26,736 bases of DNA, taken from positions 1-26,736 of the forward strand of contig JAHEGA010000044.1 of NCBI GenBank assembly GCA_024639925.1, in the 5' to 3' direction. The position numbers and the translations under genes are program-made. Origin of the DNA: Microbacteriaceae bacterium. GTDB taxonomy: Bacteria > Actinomycetota > Actinomycetes > Actinomycetales > Microbacteriaceae. Shown here in pieces: positions 15,503-23,433 of this stretch. Below the pieces are notes generated by a model that saw only the letters and a program-made list of their open reading frames with translations, was not told the DNA's origin and made no database searches. Each line of letters begins with the position of its first letter. Position 1 is the stretch's first letter.

Positions 15503-16537
15503 CTACGCTCTTTCCTTCTCGTCATCGCCTAACAGCCTCGAGAGATACCGAGCTACGGCGCGGACAGCAGACATGTTGTTGGAGTAGTCCATTCGAGTCG
15601 GACCCACGACACCCAGAGTGGCGTTTGCCTCCCCTCCCGACTGATAGGCCGATGCGAGGATGGCGACTTCCGAGAGTGGCCCCTCATTTTCGCGGCCGAT
15701 CCGAGCTTGAACGTCCGAGGTGTCCCAGTGCATTTCGGTGAACAGCTTCAGCAGTGTGACCTGTTCCTCGATGGCTTCCAAAACGGGGTACACGCTACTG
15801 GAAAAATCACCTTCACCCCGAACAAGATTTGCAGCACCGGCCATGACTAGTCGGTCGCTACGGTGGCCGTCCACTGCCTGGGAGAGCGCCTCCACCACAG
15901 CGGTCACCATGGCCACTCGCTCGGGTGCCACTTGCTGGGGGATGTTGCTGAGCACTGCGGGAACATCCGCAAGCGCCTTGCCCACGAGAGCCTGATTGAG
16001 CTGTGCTCGAAGCTCGGCAACGACCACCTCATCGACTTCGTCCGCACAATCCACGATGTTTTGATCCACCGATCCGCTGTCGGTAATCAAAACCGTCATC
16101 ACCTTGTGGGAACCCATCGGCAACAACTCCAGGTGACGGATGAGAGCAACACTGAGCGTGGGGTACTGCAAAATCGCGACCTGGTTAGTGAGTTGGGACA
16201 ACAGTCGAACAGTCCGACCGAGGGTGTCATCCAAGTCCGCTGATTCGCGCAGAAATCCCTCAATCGCGTTTCGCTGGCCGGTAGAGAGCGGCCGCACTCC
16301 GGCGAGCTGGTCGACAAACACGCGGTACCCCTTGTCGGTGGGCACTCGACCCGCAGACGTGTGCGGAGCGGTGATGAGTTCTTCTTCTTCCAGCAGAGCC
16401 ATGTCGTTACGGATCGTGGCCGCGGAAACGCCAAATCCGTGGCGATCAGCGATAGCTTTCGAGGCGACGGGCTCTTTCGAGTCCACGTAGTCCTGCACGA
16501 TCACTCGAAGAACGTCGAGAGCACGTTGTGAGACCAT
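15503..16537 (-). CDS. hrcA: Heat-inducible transcription repressor HrcA
   Basis: HrcA represses chaperone genes by binding CIRCE operators and is itself kept active by GroEL. The 344-residue length is normal. The N-terminal winged helix is MVSQRALDVLRVIVQDYVDSKEPVASKAIADRHGFGVSAATIRNDMALLEEEELITAPHTSAGRVPTDKGYRVFVDQL (1-78), with the recognition helix around SAATIRNDMALLE. The dimerisation and GAF-like parts follow, ending in the conserved VGPTRMDYSNNMSAVRAVARYLSRLL. The start is ATG at 16537 behind a GAGGGGG site. A CIRCE-like inverted repeat lies 16 bases upstream, so the gene is probably autoregulated. It heads hrcA-dnaJ-rsmE. Confidence 0.96.
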   Translation of the reverse strand: MVSQRALDVLRVIVQDYVDSKEPVASKAIADRHGFGVSAATIRNDMALLEEEELITAPHTSAGRVPTDKGYRVFVDQLAGVRPLSTGQRNAIEGFLRESADLDDTLGRTVRLLSQLTNQVAILQYPTLSVALIRHLELLPMGSHKVMTVLITDSGSVDQNIVDCADEVDEVVVAELRAQLNQALVGKALADVPAVLSNIPQQVAPERVAMVTAVVEALSQAVDGHRSDRLVMAGAANLVRGEGDFSSSVYPVLEAIEEQVTLLKLFTEMHWDTSDVQARIGRENEGPLSEVAILASAYQSGGEANATLGVVGPTRMDYSNNMSAVRAVARYLSRLLGDDEKERA

Positions 16538-16552
16538 CGCACAACCCCCTCG

Positions 16553-16584
16553 CTAGCAGTCTCCGTATCAGTCTGCTAATTGTA
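16553..16584 (-). promoter_or_regulatory. hrcA promoter with a CIRCE-like operator
   Basis: On the minus strand TACAAT (16584-16579) is a good -10. Overlapping its last base is TTAGCAGAC-N9-GACTGCTAG (16579-16553). The CIRCE consensus is TTAGCACTC-N9-GAGTGCTAA: 14 of 18 arm positions match and the 9-base spacer is exact. Transcription would start inside the first arm, an ideal place for repression. The -35 is weak. The untranslated leader would be about 35 bases. Confidence 0.75.
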
Positions 16585-16606
16585 GCTTCCGCGCCCGAGA
16601 ACAGAC

Positions 16607-17827
16607 TCAGCTCAGCTGCGCCGCCAGATGATCCGCGAGGAGCCGCCCCGACTGCGTCAGCGTGATTCTCCCTGCGGCCAGTGAATTCGAATCCAGTAGG
16701 CCCCGCTGCAGCGAATCCTCCAGGACGTGAGCCTTCTGGACCGCGACATCATCGACCGAAATACCTTCGCGGGTGCGCAGCCCCAGCAGAATGCGCTCGA
16801 GCGCGATCTCCGAAGCGCTCAGCACTTCACGGTGGAAGGCCGGGGATCGGCCCTGGGCCAATCTCTCCGCATAGGCTGCGGGATGTTTGACGTTCCACCA
16901 CCGCACTCCCCCCATGTGGGAGTGCGCGCCTGGCCCCACACCCCACCAGTCGCTGGAATTCCAGTACATCCAGTTGTGTGCAGACTCTGTGGCTTGGCCC
17001 TTCGACCAGTTGCTCGTTTCGTACCAACGGAAACCCGCTTCAGCGAGCCGTCGATCCGCGGCAAGAAACATGTCTGCGTGCACGTCATCATCGGGCGCCA
17101 CAAGCTCCCCCCTCGCGATGCGGCGGGCGAGAGCTGTTCCTGGCTCCACGATGAGTGCGTACGCGGAGACGTGTTCCACCTCGAGGTCCACCACATAGTC
17201 CAGCGTCTTCTCCCACTGGCCCAATGTTTCTCCGGGCGCTCCGTAGATGACATCCACTGAGACCCGCAAACCCGCGTCTTTAGCGGCCGCAACACCTGCG
17301 GGGACAAGCTCGGGGTCGTGGGTTCTTTCCAATACGGCGAGAACAGCGGGATCTGCCGACTGAACCCCAAAGGACACCCGGGTGAATCCACCTTCCGCTA
17401 GCCGGTGAAGATCATCGGCGCTCACGCTGTCCGGGTTGGCCTCCACCGTGATTTCGGCCTCCGGCGCGATCCCCAGGGTGTCTCTCGCCCGCTCGAGCAT
17501 GGCCAGCAGGGGTTGAGGACCCAACATCGTGGGTGTCCCTCCTCCAAAGAACACGGTGTGAAGCTCACGCTTGGGAAGACCCGCTTCCCGCATAATCTCG
17601 GCAGCAAGCTCGATTTCTGCCATCGCCTGACTTGGGTACGAATCACGAGAGACCCCGCGAACCTCCTCGGCGGTGTAGGTATTGAAGTCGCAATAGCCGC
17701 ACCGAACCTCGCAGAAAGGGACGTGGAGATACAGCCCCAGTGGTCGCGCTTCGGCGCCCACGGCCACCGACTCCGGAAGGCGACCGTGCTCGGGCGCCAC
17801 CTCGGCAATAGGAAGTGGGCTAGGCAC
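16607..17827 (-). CDS. hemW: Radical SAM protein HemW (putative heme chaperone)
   Basis: HemW is related to coproporphyrinogen dehydrogenase HemN but is thought to carry heme to respiratory proteins. The 406-residue protein has the radical-SAM cluster motif PFCEVRCGYCDFNTY with Cys39, Cys43 and Cys46, then FFGGGTPTML at about 93-102 in the S-adenosylmethionine-binding region. HVSAYALIVEPGTALARR and the C-terminal HemN_C-type region (GISVDDVAVQKA ... GRLLADHLAAQL) follow. The fourth residue of the motif (C-x3-C-x2-C, no extra Cys) matches the HemW type. GTG 17827 overlaps the preceding gene by 8 bases and has no clear ribosome site; a GTG at residue 23 has GGAG upstream and is an alternative. 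It precedes hrcA, the standard order. Confidence 0.92.
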   Translation of the reverse strand: MPSPLPIAEVAPEHGRLPESVAVGAEARPLGLYLHVPFCEVRCGYCDFNTYTAEEVRGVSRDSYPSQAMAEIELAAEIMREAGLPKRELHTVFFGGGTPTMLGPQPLLAMLERARDTLGIAPEAEITVEANPDSVSADDLHRLAEGGFTRVSFGVQSADPAVLAVLERTHDPELVPAGVAAAKDAGLRVSVDVIYGAPGETLGQWEKTLDYVVDLEVEHVSAYALIVEPGTALARRIARGELVAPDDDVHADMFLAADRRLAEAGFRWYETSNWSKGQATESAHNWMYWNSSDWWGVGPGAHSHMGGVRWWNVKHPAAYAERLAQGRSPAFHREVLSASEIALERILLGLRTREGISVDDVAVQKAHVLEDSLQRGLLDSNSLAAGRITLTQSGRLLADHLAAQLS

Positions 17828-18188
17828 TATTGATGAACCAGATGGTGTGCATGCGGGTCAGCATCACCGCGACGGAGGCGGCGAGCAGGCCGAGGACAAC
17901 GTTCGACATGATGGATCGCTCCACGAGCGCCCAGACCATGGCTGCCGGAATCATCACCAGTGCCGTAATCGCATACATCCACCATTCCAGCAAAGAGCCC
18001 GTCGGGGAATTTCCCGCCGCCGGCGCAAAAGCAGCGATTCCCATCTGAACCACCAACAGCACCAAAATGAGGGCAACGGGGCCCAACGTGTAGTCGTTAG
18101 GTGTGCGCTGCAAAAGCGCAAACACCACCGCGCTAAGCGCGGCCACTCCGGCGACCCCCACCTGAACCCACGCGAACCACTCGATCAC
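17820..18188 (-). CDS. Small four-helix membrane protein of unknown function
   Basis: This 122-residue protein has four hydrophobic segments at about 5-26, 36-57, 68-90 and 94-112, with short loops and no catalytic-looking residues. The C-terminal part (VWALVERSIMSNVVLGLLAASVAVMLTRMHTIW) resembles small integral membrane proteins I recall from actinobacterial genomes, but I cannot name a function. The GTG at 18188 has an excellent AGGAGG ribosome site in the 15-base gap after truB, which shows it is really translated. Its stop overlaps hemW. It is probably co-transcribed with truB and hemW. Confidence 0.85.
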   Translation of the reverse strand: MIEWFAWVQVGVAGVAALSAVVFALLQRTPNDYTLGPVALILVLLVVQMGIAAFAPAAGNSPTGSLLEWWMYAITALVMIPAAMVWALVERSIMSNVVLGLLAASVAVMLTRMHTIWFINSA

Positions 18189-18203
18189 GCCGTGTCCTCC
18201 TGT

Positions 18204-19079
18204 TTAGTTCGCTACGCCCATCAGGATACGACTCTTGCCGGCACTCGCCTGAACGATTGCCACGAGCTCGCCCGTTGAGGCCGAAAGAGCAGCAACCGGC
18301 GTATCCGCTGGCCACGCCGTGGTGTCCACCGCGCGACCGTGTCGCAGGTGCCCGGCGTCGTCCTCTTCGACGGTGATGCTCGGCAGGATACGTTGCGCCA
18401 CATCGGCGAGACCGAGCAGGTGTTCCTCCGTGAGATCCTCAACGAGGACAGAATCTTCCACGGCAAACGGTCCGACAGTGTCGCGACGCAGTGCCGTGAG
18501 GTGTCCTCCCACGCCGAGAGCATCCCCAATATCCCGAGCGATCGCGCGGATATAGGTACCCGATGAACATTCCACGAGGATGGTCACATCGAGGAAGCCT
18601 TCACCCCTGGTGATGTCCGCAATCTCTAGCGCGTGAATAGTGACACGGCGAGATTTCAGCTCGACCTCTTGGCCCGAGCGGGCAAGGTTATAGGCGCGCT
18701 TCCCGTCGACCTTGATGGCGCTGTAGGTCGAGGGAACTTGGTCAATCTCACCGACGAGCTCCAAGGCTTTCGCTCGGACGGATTCTTCGGAGACGGCGGC
18801 GATATCGCCCGCGGGGGGAAGGGGTTCTCCGTCGGCATCATCGGTTGTCGTCGCATAGCCCAGGCGCATTGTCGCCCGGTAGGACTTGTCGGCTCCCACC
18901 ACAAATGTCAGCAGCCGGGTGCCCTGGCCCACACCCAGCACCAGCAAACCGGTGGCAGCAGGGTCCAGCGTGCCGGCGTGACCTACTTTTTTGGTGCCCA
19001 GTGCCCGCCGGGCCTTGGCGACAACCGTATGGGAGGAAATACCCGCGGGTTTATCGACCAGGGCGATACCGGAAATCAC
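18204..19079 (-). CDS. truB: tRNA pseudouridine-55 synthase TruB
   Basis: TruB converts U55 in the T-loop of tRNAs to pseudouridine and also helps tRNA folding. The 291-residue protein starts GIALVDKPAGISSHTVVAKARRALGTKKVGHAGTLDPAATGLLVLGVGQGTR, with catalytic Asp39 in the HAGTLDP motif. Later blocks include KSYRATMRLGYATTTDDADG, VPSTYSAIKVDGKRAYNLAR and VECSSGTYIRAIARDIGDALGVGGHLTALRR. The C-terminal domain is the short actinobacterial form. GTG 19079 is 9 bases after the stop of the short aldehyde-dehydrogenase gene, with AAAGG upstream. In many actinobacteria truB is followed or preceded by ribF; here the deo cassette lies between the two. Confidence 0.95.
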   Translation of the reverse strand: MISGIALVDKPAGISSHTVVAKARRALGTKKVGHAGTLDPAATGLLVLGVGQGTRLLTFVVGADKSYRATMRLGYATTTDDADGEPLPPAGDIAAVSEESVRAKALELVGEIDQVPSTYSAIKVDGKRAYNLARSGQEVELKSRRVTIHALEIADITRGEGFLDVTILVECSSGTYIRAIARDIGDALGVGGHLTALRRDTVGPFAVEDSVLVEDLTEEHLLGLADVAQRILPSITVEEDDAGHLRHGRAVDTTAWPADTPVAALSASTGELVAIVQASAGKSRILMGVAN

Positions 19080-19088
19080 ACCGAACCT

Positions 19089-19952
19089 TTAGCCAAGCGC
19101 CTGCGTGTGCCACACCGTCTTCGTTTCGACGAAAGCGGTAATGCGGTGCAGGCTGGGCGCCGGGATCTGATGGCTAGGACCCTGAACTCGCTTGAGCGTC
19201 TGAGCCGCCTCTTTTTCCCACTCCACTGCGGATGTCTCGTCAGCACCCGCAAGGTCGAGCCCGTTCACATCAGCGTGTGAGGCCATCCACGGCATGATGA
19301 CACTTGGGTTGCCGGTCAAAATGTTGATGACACCACCGGGCACATCGCTTGTGGCCAGGACTTCCGCGCAACTAATCGCCGACAGCGGTTGCGAGGCATG
19401 TGACACCAGCACCGCGGTGTTCCCACTCGCGACGATCGGCGCAAGAGTCGCACTAAGCCCCAGAAGACTCTGACCCGTGGATCCTTGCGGAGAAAGCGCC
19501 ACCACCACCCCCATAGGGTCGGGCGTGGAGAGGTTGAAGTAGGGGCCGGAGACAGGATTGCCGTTGCCCGCGACCTGGGCGTATTTGTCGGCAAAACCTG
19601 CGTACCACACCCAGGTGTCAATGGACTTTTCCACCTGAGCAGTGGCCGCGCGCGCGCTCACCCCTTCGCTTCGTCGAATTTCTTCCACAAACTGTTCAGT
19701 GCGACCCTCCAACACCTCCGCAACTCGATAGAGAACCTGGCCTCGGTTATAGGCGGTCAGACCCGACCAGCCCGCAAACGCTCCCCGAGCAGCAACGACC
19801 GCATCGCGGGCGTCTTTTCTGCTGGCGGCCGCGGCATTAGCGAGGAATTCGCCTTTGGGAGTGGACACCTCAAATGTGTGGCCGCTTTCTGAGCGAGGAA
19901 ACTTTCCCCCGATGAAGAGTTTGTAGGTCTTCGGGATTGTCAGTCGTGACAT
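19089..19952 (-). CDS. Short aldehyde-dehydrogenase-like protein without catalytic Cys (ALDH16 C-terminal-domain type)
   Basis: The 287-residue protein aligns with the first half of the aldehyde-dehydrogenase fold: YKLFIGGKFPRSESGHTFEVSTPKGEFLANAAAASRKDARDAVVAARGAFAGW, then DPMGVVVALSPQGSTGQSLLGLSATLAPIVASGNTAVLVSHASQPLSA and SDVPGGVINILTG. It stops after the NAD-type domain. It has no FFNQGxxC catalytic loop, and the PWNFP asparagine region reads SPQGS, so it should not be active alone. It is not a random truncation: the end is clean and the frame intact. Such a second, degenerate domain is characteristic of ALDH16 proteins, where it is fused to a complete first domain. Here it starts within the stop of the complete enzyme (TAATG), so the two are translationally coupled and probably form one complex. 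Confidence 0.85.
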   Translation of the reverse strand: MSRLTIPKTYKLFIGGKFPRSESGHTFEVSTPKGEFLANAAAASRKDARDAVVAARGAFAGWSGLTAYNRGQVLYRVAEVLEGRTEQFVEEIRRSEGVSARAATAQVEKSIDTWVWYAGFADKYAQVAGNGNPVSGPYFNLSTPDPMGVVVALSPQGSTGQSLLGLSATLAPIVASGNTAVLVSHASQPLSAISCAEVLATSDVPGGVINILTGNPSVIMPWMASHADVNGLDLAGADETSAVEWEKEAAQTLKRVQGPSHQIPAPSLHRITAFVETKTVWHTQALG

Positions 19953-21409
19953 TATCGGCCTCCTGCTTTCTGGTCATCAGCTGCCAGGTAAGCAGCCAAC
20001 CCGTGGCGTCCGCCCTCGCGGCCATAACCAGACTCTTGGTAGCCACCAAACGGGCTTGACGGGTCAAACTTGTTGAACGTGTTGGCCCAAATGACACCAG
20101 CACGCAAAGAATTAGCCATCGCCAACATCCGCGAGGCTTTCTCGGTCCAGATACCAGCGCTCAAGCCATATGGTGTGTTGTTTGCCTTCGCAATCGCCTC
20201 GTCGGGGGTCCTGAACGTCATCACCGAGAGAACAGGACCAAAGATTTCTTCCTGCGCGACCCGGTGACTGGTGTGCACATTGGTGAACACGGTGGGTTGG
20301 AACCAAAACCCTTTCTCGGGCAACACACACTCCGAACTCCACCGGGTTGCCCCCTCGGCTTCCCCGGCATCCACCAGGGCGGAGATACGCTCCAGCTGGG
20401 CTTTCGAGTTGACCGCACCAATGTCGGTGTTTTTGTCCAGCGGATCGCCCAAACGGAGGGTCGTCAACCGACGCTGAAGCCGGTGGAGCACATCGTCGTG
20501 GATGTTCTCTTGAACGAGAAGCCGGGAGCCCGCGCAACACACGTGCCCCTGGTTGAAAAAGATTCCGCTGACAATTCCTTCGATGGCTTGATCGATGGCA
20601 GCGTCATCAAAAACGATGTTCGCACCTTTGCCACCAAGCTCCAGAGTCGCGCGCACGTCGGTCCCCGCGAGCGAAGCAGCAATGCTGCGGCCCACCGGGG
20701 TGGACCCAGTAAACGCCACCTTGTTGATCCCCGGGTGGGCAACCAACGCAGCCCCGGTGGCGCCGGCACCGGTGATGATGTTGACAACACCGTCGGGTAA
20801 CCCTGCTTGCTGGCATATTTCGGCGAAGAGCAAGGCCGTCAGCGGAGTTGTTTCCGCGGGCTTGAGCACCACCGTGTTACCGGCAGCAAGAGCCGGGGCG
20901 ATTTTCCACGCCAGCATCAACAACGGGAAGTTCCAGGGAACGATCTGTGCTGCCACCCCGAGAGCCTGGGGTTTCGGTCCTAGACCTGCGTACTCGAGCT
21001 TGTCCGCCCACCCTGCGTAATAGAAAAACCAGGCAGCAACCAGCGGCAAATCAACGTCACGGGTTTCGCGAATCGGTTTACCGTTATCGATGGTTTCAGC
21101 GATGGCGAGCTCTCGGGAGCGTTCTTGAATGATTCGAGCGATACGGAAGAGGTACTTACCCCGTTCGCTGCCAGAAAGCTTGGACCACGTCTTGTCAAAG
21201 GCGACCCGTGCCGCCTGGACGGCTTTATCAACGTCTGCGGCGTTCGCTTCCCCCACAGTCGTGATGTGCTCCTCGGTCGAGGGTGAGATGGTCGCAAAGG
21301 TGTCACCGCTCGCGTCAACAAATTTGCCCCCAATGAACAGGCCATAGGAGGGCTTGATGTCCACAATGGAGGTCGATTCGGGCGCAGGGGCGTAGTCAAG
21401 AAACGTCAT
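19952..21409 (-). CDS. NAD(P)-dependent aldehyde dehydrogenase (ALDH16 N-terminal-domain type)
   Basis: This 485-residue enzyme is complete and probably oxidises the acetaldehyde released by DeoC to acetate. Numbering from the ATG at 21409: IVPWNFP with Asn159, VLKPAETTP with Lys183 (cofactor), FTGSTPVG, LELGGKGANIVF with general base Glu257, FFNQGHVCCAGSR with catalytic Cys291, and EEIFGPVLSV. It ends with SPFGGYQESGYGREGGRHGLAAYL. The start is uncertain: ATG 21409 is one base after the deoC stop, while a GTG at 21421 overlaps deoC; neither has a clear ribosome site, and coupling to deoC is likely. The substrate is inferred from context only. Confidence 0.92.
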   Translation of the reverse strand: MTFLDYAPAPESTSIVDIKPSYGLFIGGKFVDASGDTFATISPSTEEHITTVGEANAADVDKAVQAARVAFDKTWSKLSGSERGKYLFRIARIIQERSRELAIAETIDNGKPIRETRDVDLPLVAAWFFYYAGWADKLEYAGLGPKPQALGVAAQIVPWNFPLLMLAWKIAPALAAGNTVVLKPAETTPLTALLFAEICQQAGLPDGVVNIITGAGATGAALVAHPGINKVAFTGSTPVGRSIAASLAGTDVRATLELGGKGANIVFDDAAIDQAIEGIVSGIFFNQGHVCCAGSRLLVQENIHDDVLHRLQRRLTTLRLGDPLDKNTDIGAVNSKAQLERISALVDAGEAEGATRWSSECVLPEKGFWFQPTVFTNVHTSHRVAQEEIFGPVLSVMTFRTPDEAIAKANNTPYGLSAGIWTEKASRMLAMANSLRAGVIWANTFNKFDPSSPFGGYQESGYGREGGRHGLAAYLAADDQKAGGR

Positions 21410-21410
21410 G

Positions 21411-22418
21411 TTAATCCACACTCACATAGTCGGGGCCGCTGTAATGGCCGGTTCTCATTTTCTGTCTCTGCATCAATACGTCGTTCAGAAGGCTTGAGGC
21501 TCCAAATCGAAAAAGATCCGGGGTGAGCCACTCCTCGCCGACTGTTTCGGCGACCGCCACCAGGTAGCGCAGTGCATCTTTGCTCGCCCGGATTCCCCCG
21601 GCGGGTTTCATTCCGATCTTTTCGCCCGTGAGCGCATGCCAGTCCCGAATTACTTCGAGCATGGTCACAGTGACAGGCAACGTTGCCGCCGGTGAGACCT
21701 TGCCCGTGGAAGTCTTGATGAAGTCTGCACCGGCCAAAATTGCCAGCCAGCTCGCTCGACGAACATTGTCGAGCGTCGCTAACTCACCTGTCTCAAGGAT
21801 GACTTTGAGGTGGGCATACGACCCGTCTTCCCGTTTGCAGGCTTCCTTCACCGCAACAATTTGGTCATAGACAAGGCCCCATGAGCCCGACAAAAAGGCG
21901 CCGCGATCAATCACCATGTCGATCTCATCCGCACCCTCTGAGACGGCAAACTGCGTGTCCGCCAGCTTTACCGCGAGGCTCGCGCGGCCGCTGGGGAACG
22001 CGGTGGCTACTGCCGCGACCGCTACACCATCAGGCCTGCGCGAGATGTGGTGTGCTCCCAGCGATTCCCGCACCGCACCCACCATGTCTCCATAGACGCA
22101 GACTGCTGCCACCGACGGGGTGGAGGCATCGCTCACATCAGGTGACACTGCTTTACGGGCAAGGGTCTGGACCTTCCCTACCGTGTCGGCGCCCTCCAGT
22201 GTGGTGAGGTCCACCATCGTGATGATGGTGTCCAAGCCGGCTGCTTTGGACGTTGTTTTCAGCGACCGCGACGCAAACCCTGCGGCACGCGCATGGGCGC
22301 CCACAGTGTCGACCCCGGGGATGCCGTTGAGGAAGGTGGTCAAGGCTTTTTCGGTAGCACCGGGTCCCAACACCGTGTGGGCTCTCGGGGTGTGCGCTAG
22401 CGCTGTGGCTCGATTCAT
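21411..22418 (-). CDS. deoC: Deoxyribose-phosphate aldolase
   Basis: DeoC reversibly cleaves 2-deoxyribose-5-phosphate to glyceraldehyde-3-phosphate and acetaldehyde, the last step of deoxynucleoside breakdown. In this 335-residue protein the Schiff-base lysine is Lys235 in ADFIKTSTGK; the activating pair is Asp167 (ADEIDMVID) and Lys271 (IGMKPAGGIR). The MVDLTTLEGADT block at 68-79 and the extra length over the 220-260-residue enzymes place it with the longer, DERA-type members. ATG 22418 forms an ATGA overlap with the SorC-type regulator. It is followed at once by the aldehyde-dehydrogenase pair, which would remove its acetaldehyde. Confidence 0.96.
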   Translation of the reverse strand: MNRATALAHTPRAHTVLGPGATEKALTTFLNGIPGVDTVGAHARAAGFASRSLKTTSKAAGLDTIITMVDLTTLEGADTVGKVQTLARKAVSPDVSDASTPSVAAVCVYGDMVGAVRESLGAHHISRRPDGVAVAAVATAFPSGRASLAVKLADTQFAVSEGADEIDMVIDRGAFLSGSWGLVYDQIVAVKEACKREDGSYAHLKVILETGELATLDNVRRASWLAILAGADFIKTSTGKVSPAATLPVTVTMLEVIRDWHALTGEKIGMKPAGGIRASKDALRYLVAVAETVGEEWLTPDLFRFGASSLLNDVLMQRQKMRTGHYSGPDYVSVD

Positions 22419-23386
22419 GGCAGTACTTCCTGTGTGTGGTTCTCTAACAAAAATGTTGCGGTGTTCTCATCCATGACCATCACCGTCGCCAGTCCGCTGC
22501 GAGCAATAGCCAGTGCGACCGGATGTTTGTCACTCCCCGACAGCACAGCAATTCGGCGGGGCGCCGCCCGTAGGTCCTCGAGCGAAATCCCGAGGGTGCG
22601 CTCGTCCAGCCCGGGGTCCGCGATGGTTCCTCCCGGGGTGATGTAGCGACCCAACACATCGCCTACGGCTCCCGCACCCTGCAGTCTGTCGATGTCTTGG
22701 CTCTTGAGGTACCCGGATTGAACGTGAATACTGACATCGGTGGCCGGCCCGGCGCTAAAGAGGTGTGTATCCGCGGTAGCGGCCTGGTCGAGAACACCTC
22801 GAATACTGCGGTCAGACTCGATTGCCTCTTTGGTTTCCCGCCTCTCGAGAATCGCGGGCGTGGGCAAGAGAGTGACGTCCCCCTGAGCTTTGGTGGCGAT
22901 CATGGTCGCCGTCTCGGACGCGAGGCCCGGTGCTGCACTGTGGCTAACCCCTCCGTTGACTTGCACGACCCGAAGTGGTGGGCACCAACCGGAGGGCAGC
23001 GCCTGCGCCACCTGGTGCAGGGTTTTCCCCCAACTGACCCCCAGCACGTGGCTGTAGGGGCGCATCGCCACCAAATAGTCGGCAGCTGCTGAGGCCACTC
23101 GCGAAGCAACGTCGCTGGCATCGCCGCCCCCAGGAACCACGATCGCGGCATCCAGGGAAAAGGCGGCCCTAATGTCGTGTTCCATCCCCAGGCGTCTCGC
23201 TCGGGGATGGGAAATCTCGATACGGATAATGCCCTGCTCCCGGGCTTGGGTAATCAGCCGGCCCACTTTCCAGCGGGTGATGTGGAGTATCGCGCCGATT
23301 TCGTCCTGAGTCTTGTTCTCTTGGTAATACAGCTCGGCCGCGCGAACGGCAAGGAGCTCGTTATCGAGAACAGTCTGGGCGGACAT
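22415..23386 (-). CDS. SorC/CggR-type sugar-binding transcriptional regulator (deo operon)
   Basis: The 323-residue protein has an N-terminal helix-turn-helix (AVRAAELYYQENKTQDEIGAILHITRWKVGRLITQAREQGIIRIEI, about 13-58) and a SorC-type effector domain with VLGVSWGKTLHQVAQAL, VVQVNGGVSH, GDVLGRYITPGG and the C-terminal RRIAVLSGSDKHPVALAIARSGLATVMVMDENTATFLL. Such domains bind phosphorylated sugars. Because it overlaps deoC, the likely effector is deoxyribose-5-phosphate or a relative, as for Bacillus DeoR, which is also of this family. I chose ATG 23386: it begins just before the HTH and follows a good promoter; the 13 extra residues of a longer frame would lie over that promoter. Confidence 0.92.
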   Translation of the reverse strand: MSAQTVLDNELLAVRAAELYYQENKTQDEIGAILHITRWKVGRLITQAREQGIIRIEISHPRARRLGMEHDIRAAFSLDAAIVVPGGGDASDVASRVASAAADYLVAMRPYSHVLGVSWGKTLHQVAQALPSGWCPPLRVVQVNGGVSHSAAPGLASETATMIATKAQGDVTLLPTPAILERRETKEAIESDRSIRGVLDQAATADTHLFSAGPATDVSIHVQSGYLKSQDIDRLQGAGAVGDVLGRYITPGGTIADPGLDERTLGISLEDLRAAPRRIAVLSGSDKHPVALAIARSGLATVMVMDENTATFLLENHTQEVLP

Positions 23387-23393
23387 GCTCCCC

Positions 23394-23422
23394 ACAGTAG
23401 GCGCGGTTGGCACCCAGAGCAA
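23394..23422 (-). promoter_or_regulatory. Promoter of the sorC-type regulator/deoC/ALDH operon
   Basis: On the minus strand TTGCTC (23422-23417), a 17-base spacer and TACTGT (23399-23394) precede the regulator ATG by 7 bases, so the mRNA is probably leaderless. It is the best -35/-10 pair I find in the window. GGGGAG directly before the ATG is too close for a normal ribosome site. Confidence 0.65.
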
Positions 23423-23431
23423 CAATTGTTG
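23420..23431. promoter_or_regulatory. 12-bp perfect palindrome, candidate operator of the SorC-type regulator
   Basis: CAACAATTGTTG reads the same on both strands and overlaps the -35 hexamer. It can be widened imperfectly to AGC...GCT. It lies between the MFS stop and the regulator start. This is the expected place for autoregulation, but binding is inferred. Confidence 0.55.
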
Positions 23432-23433
23432 TG

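Noticed and set aside
19089..19952. The short aldehyde-dehydrogenase gene as a decayed pseudogene
   Set aside because: The frame is intact, it has a coupled start, retains well-conserved blocks and a clean end, and matches the layout of ALDH16 second domains.
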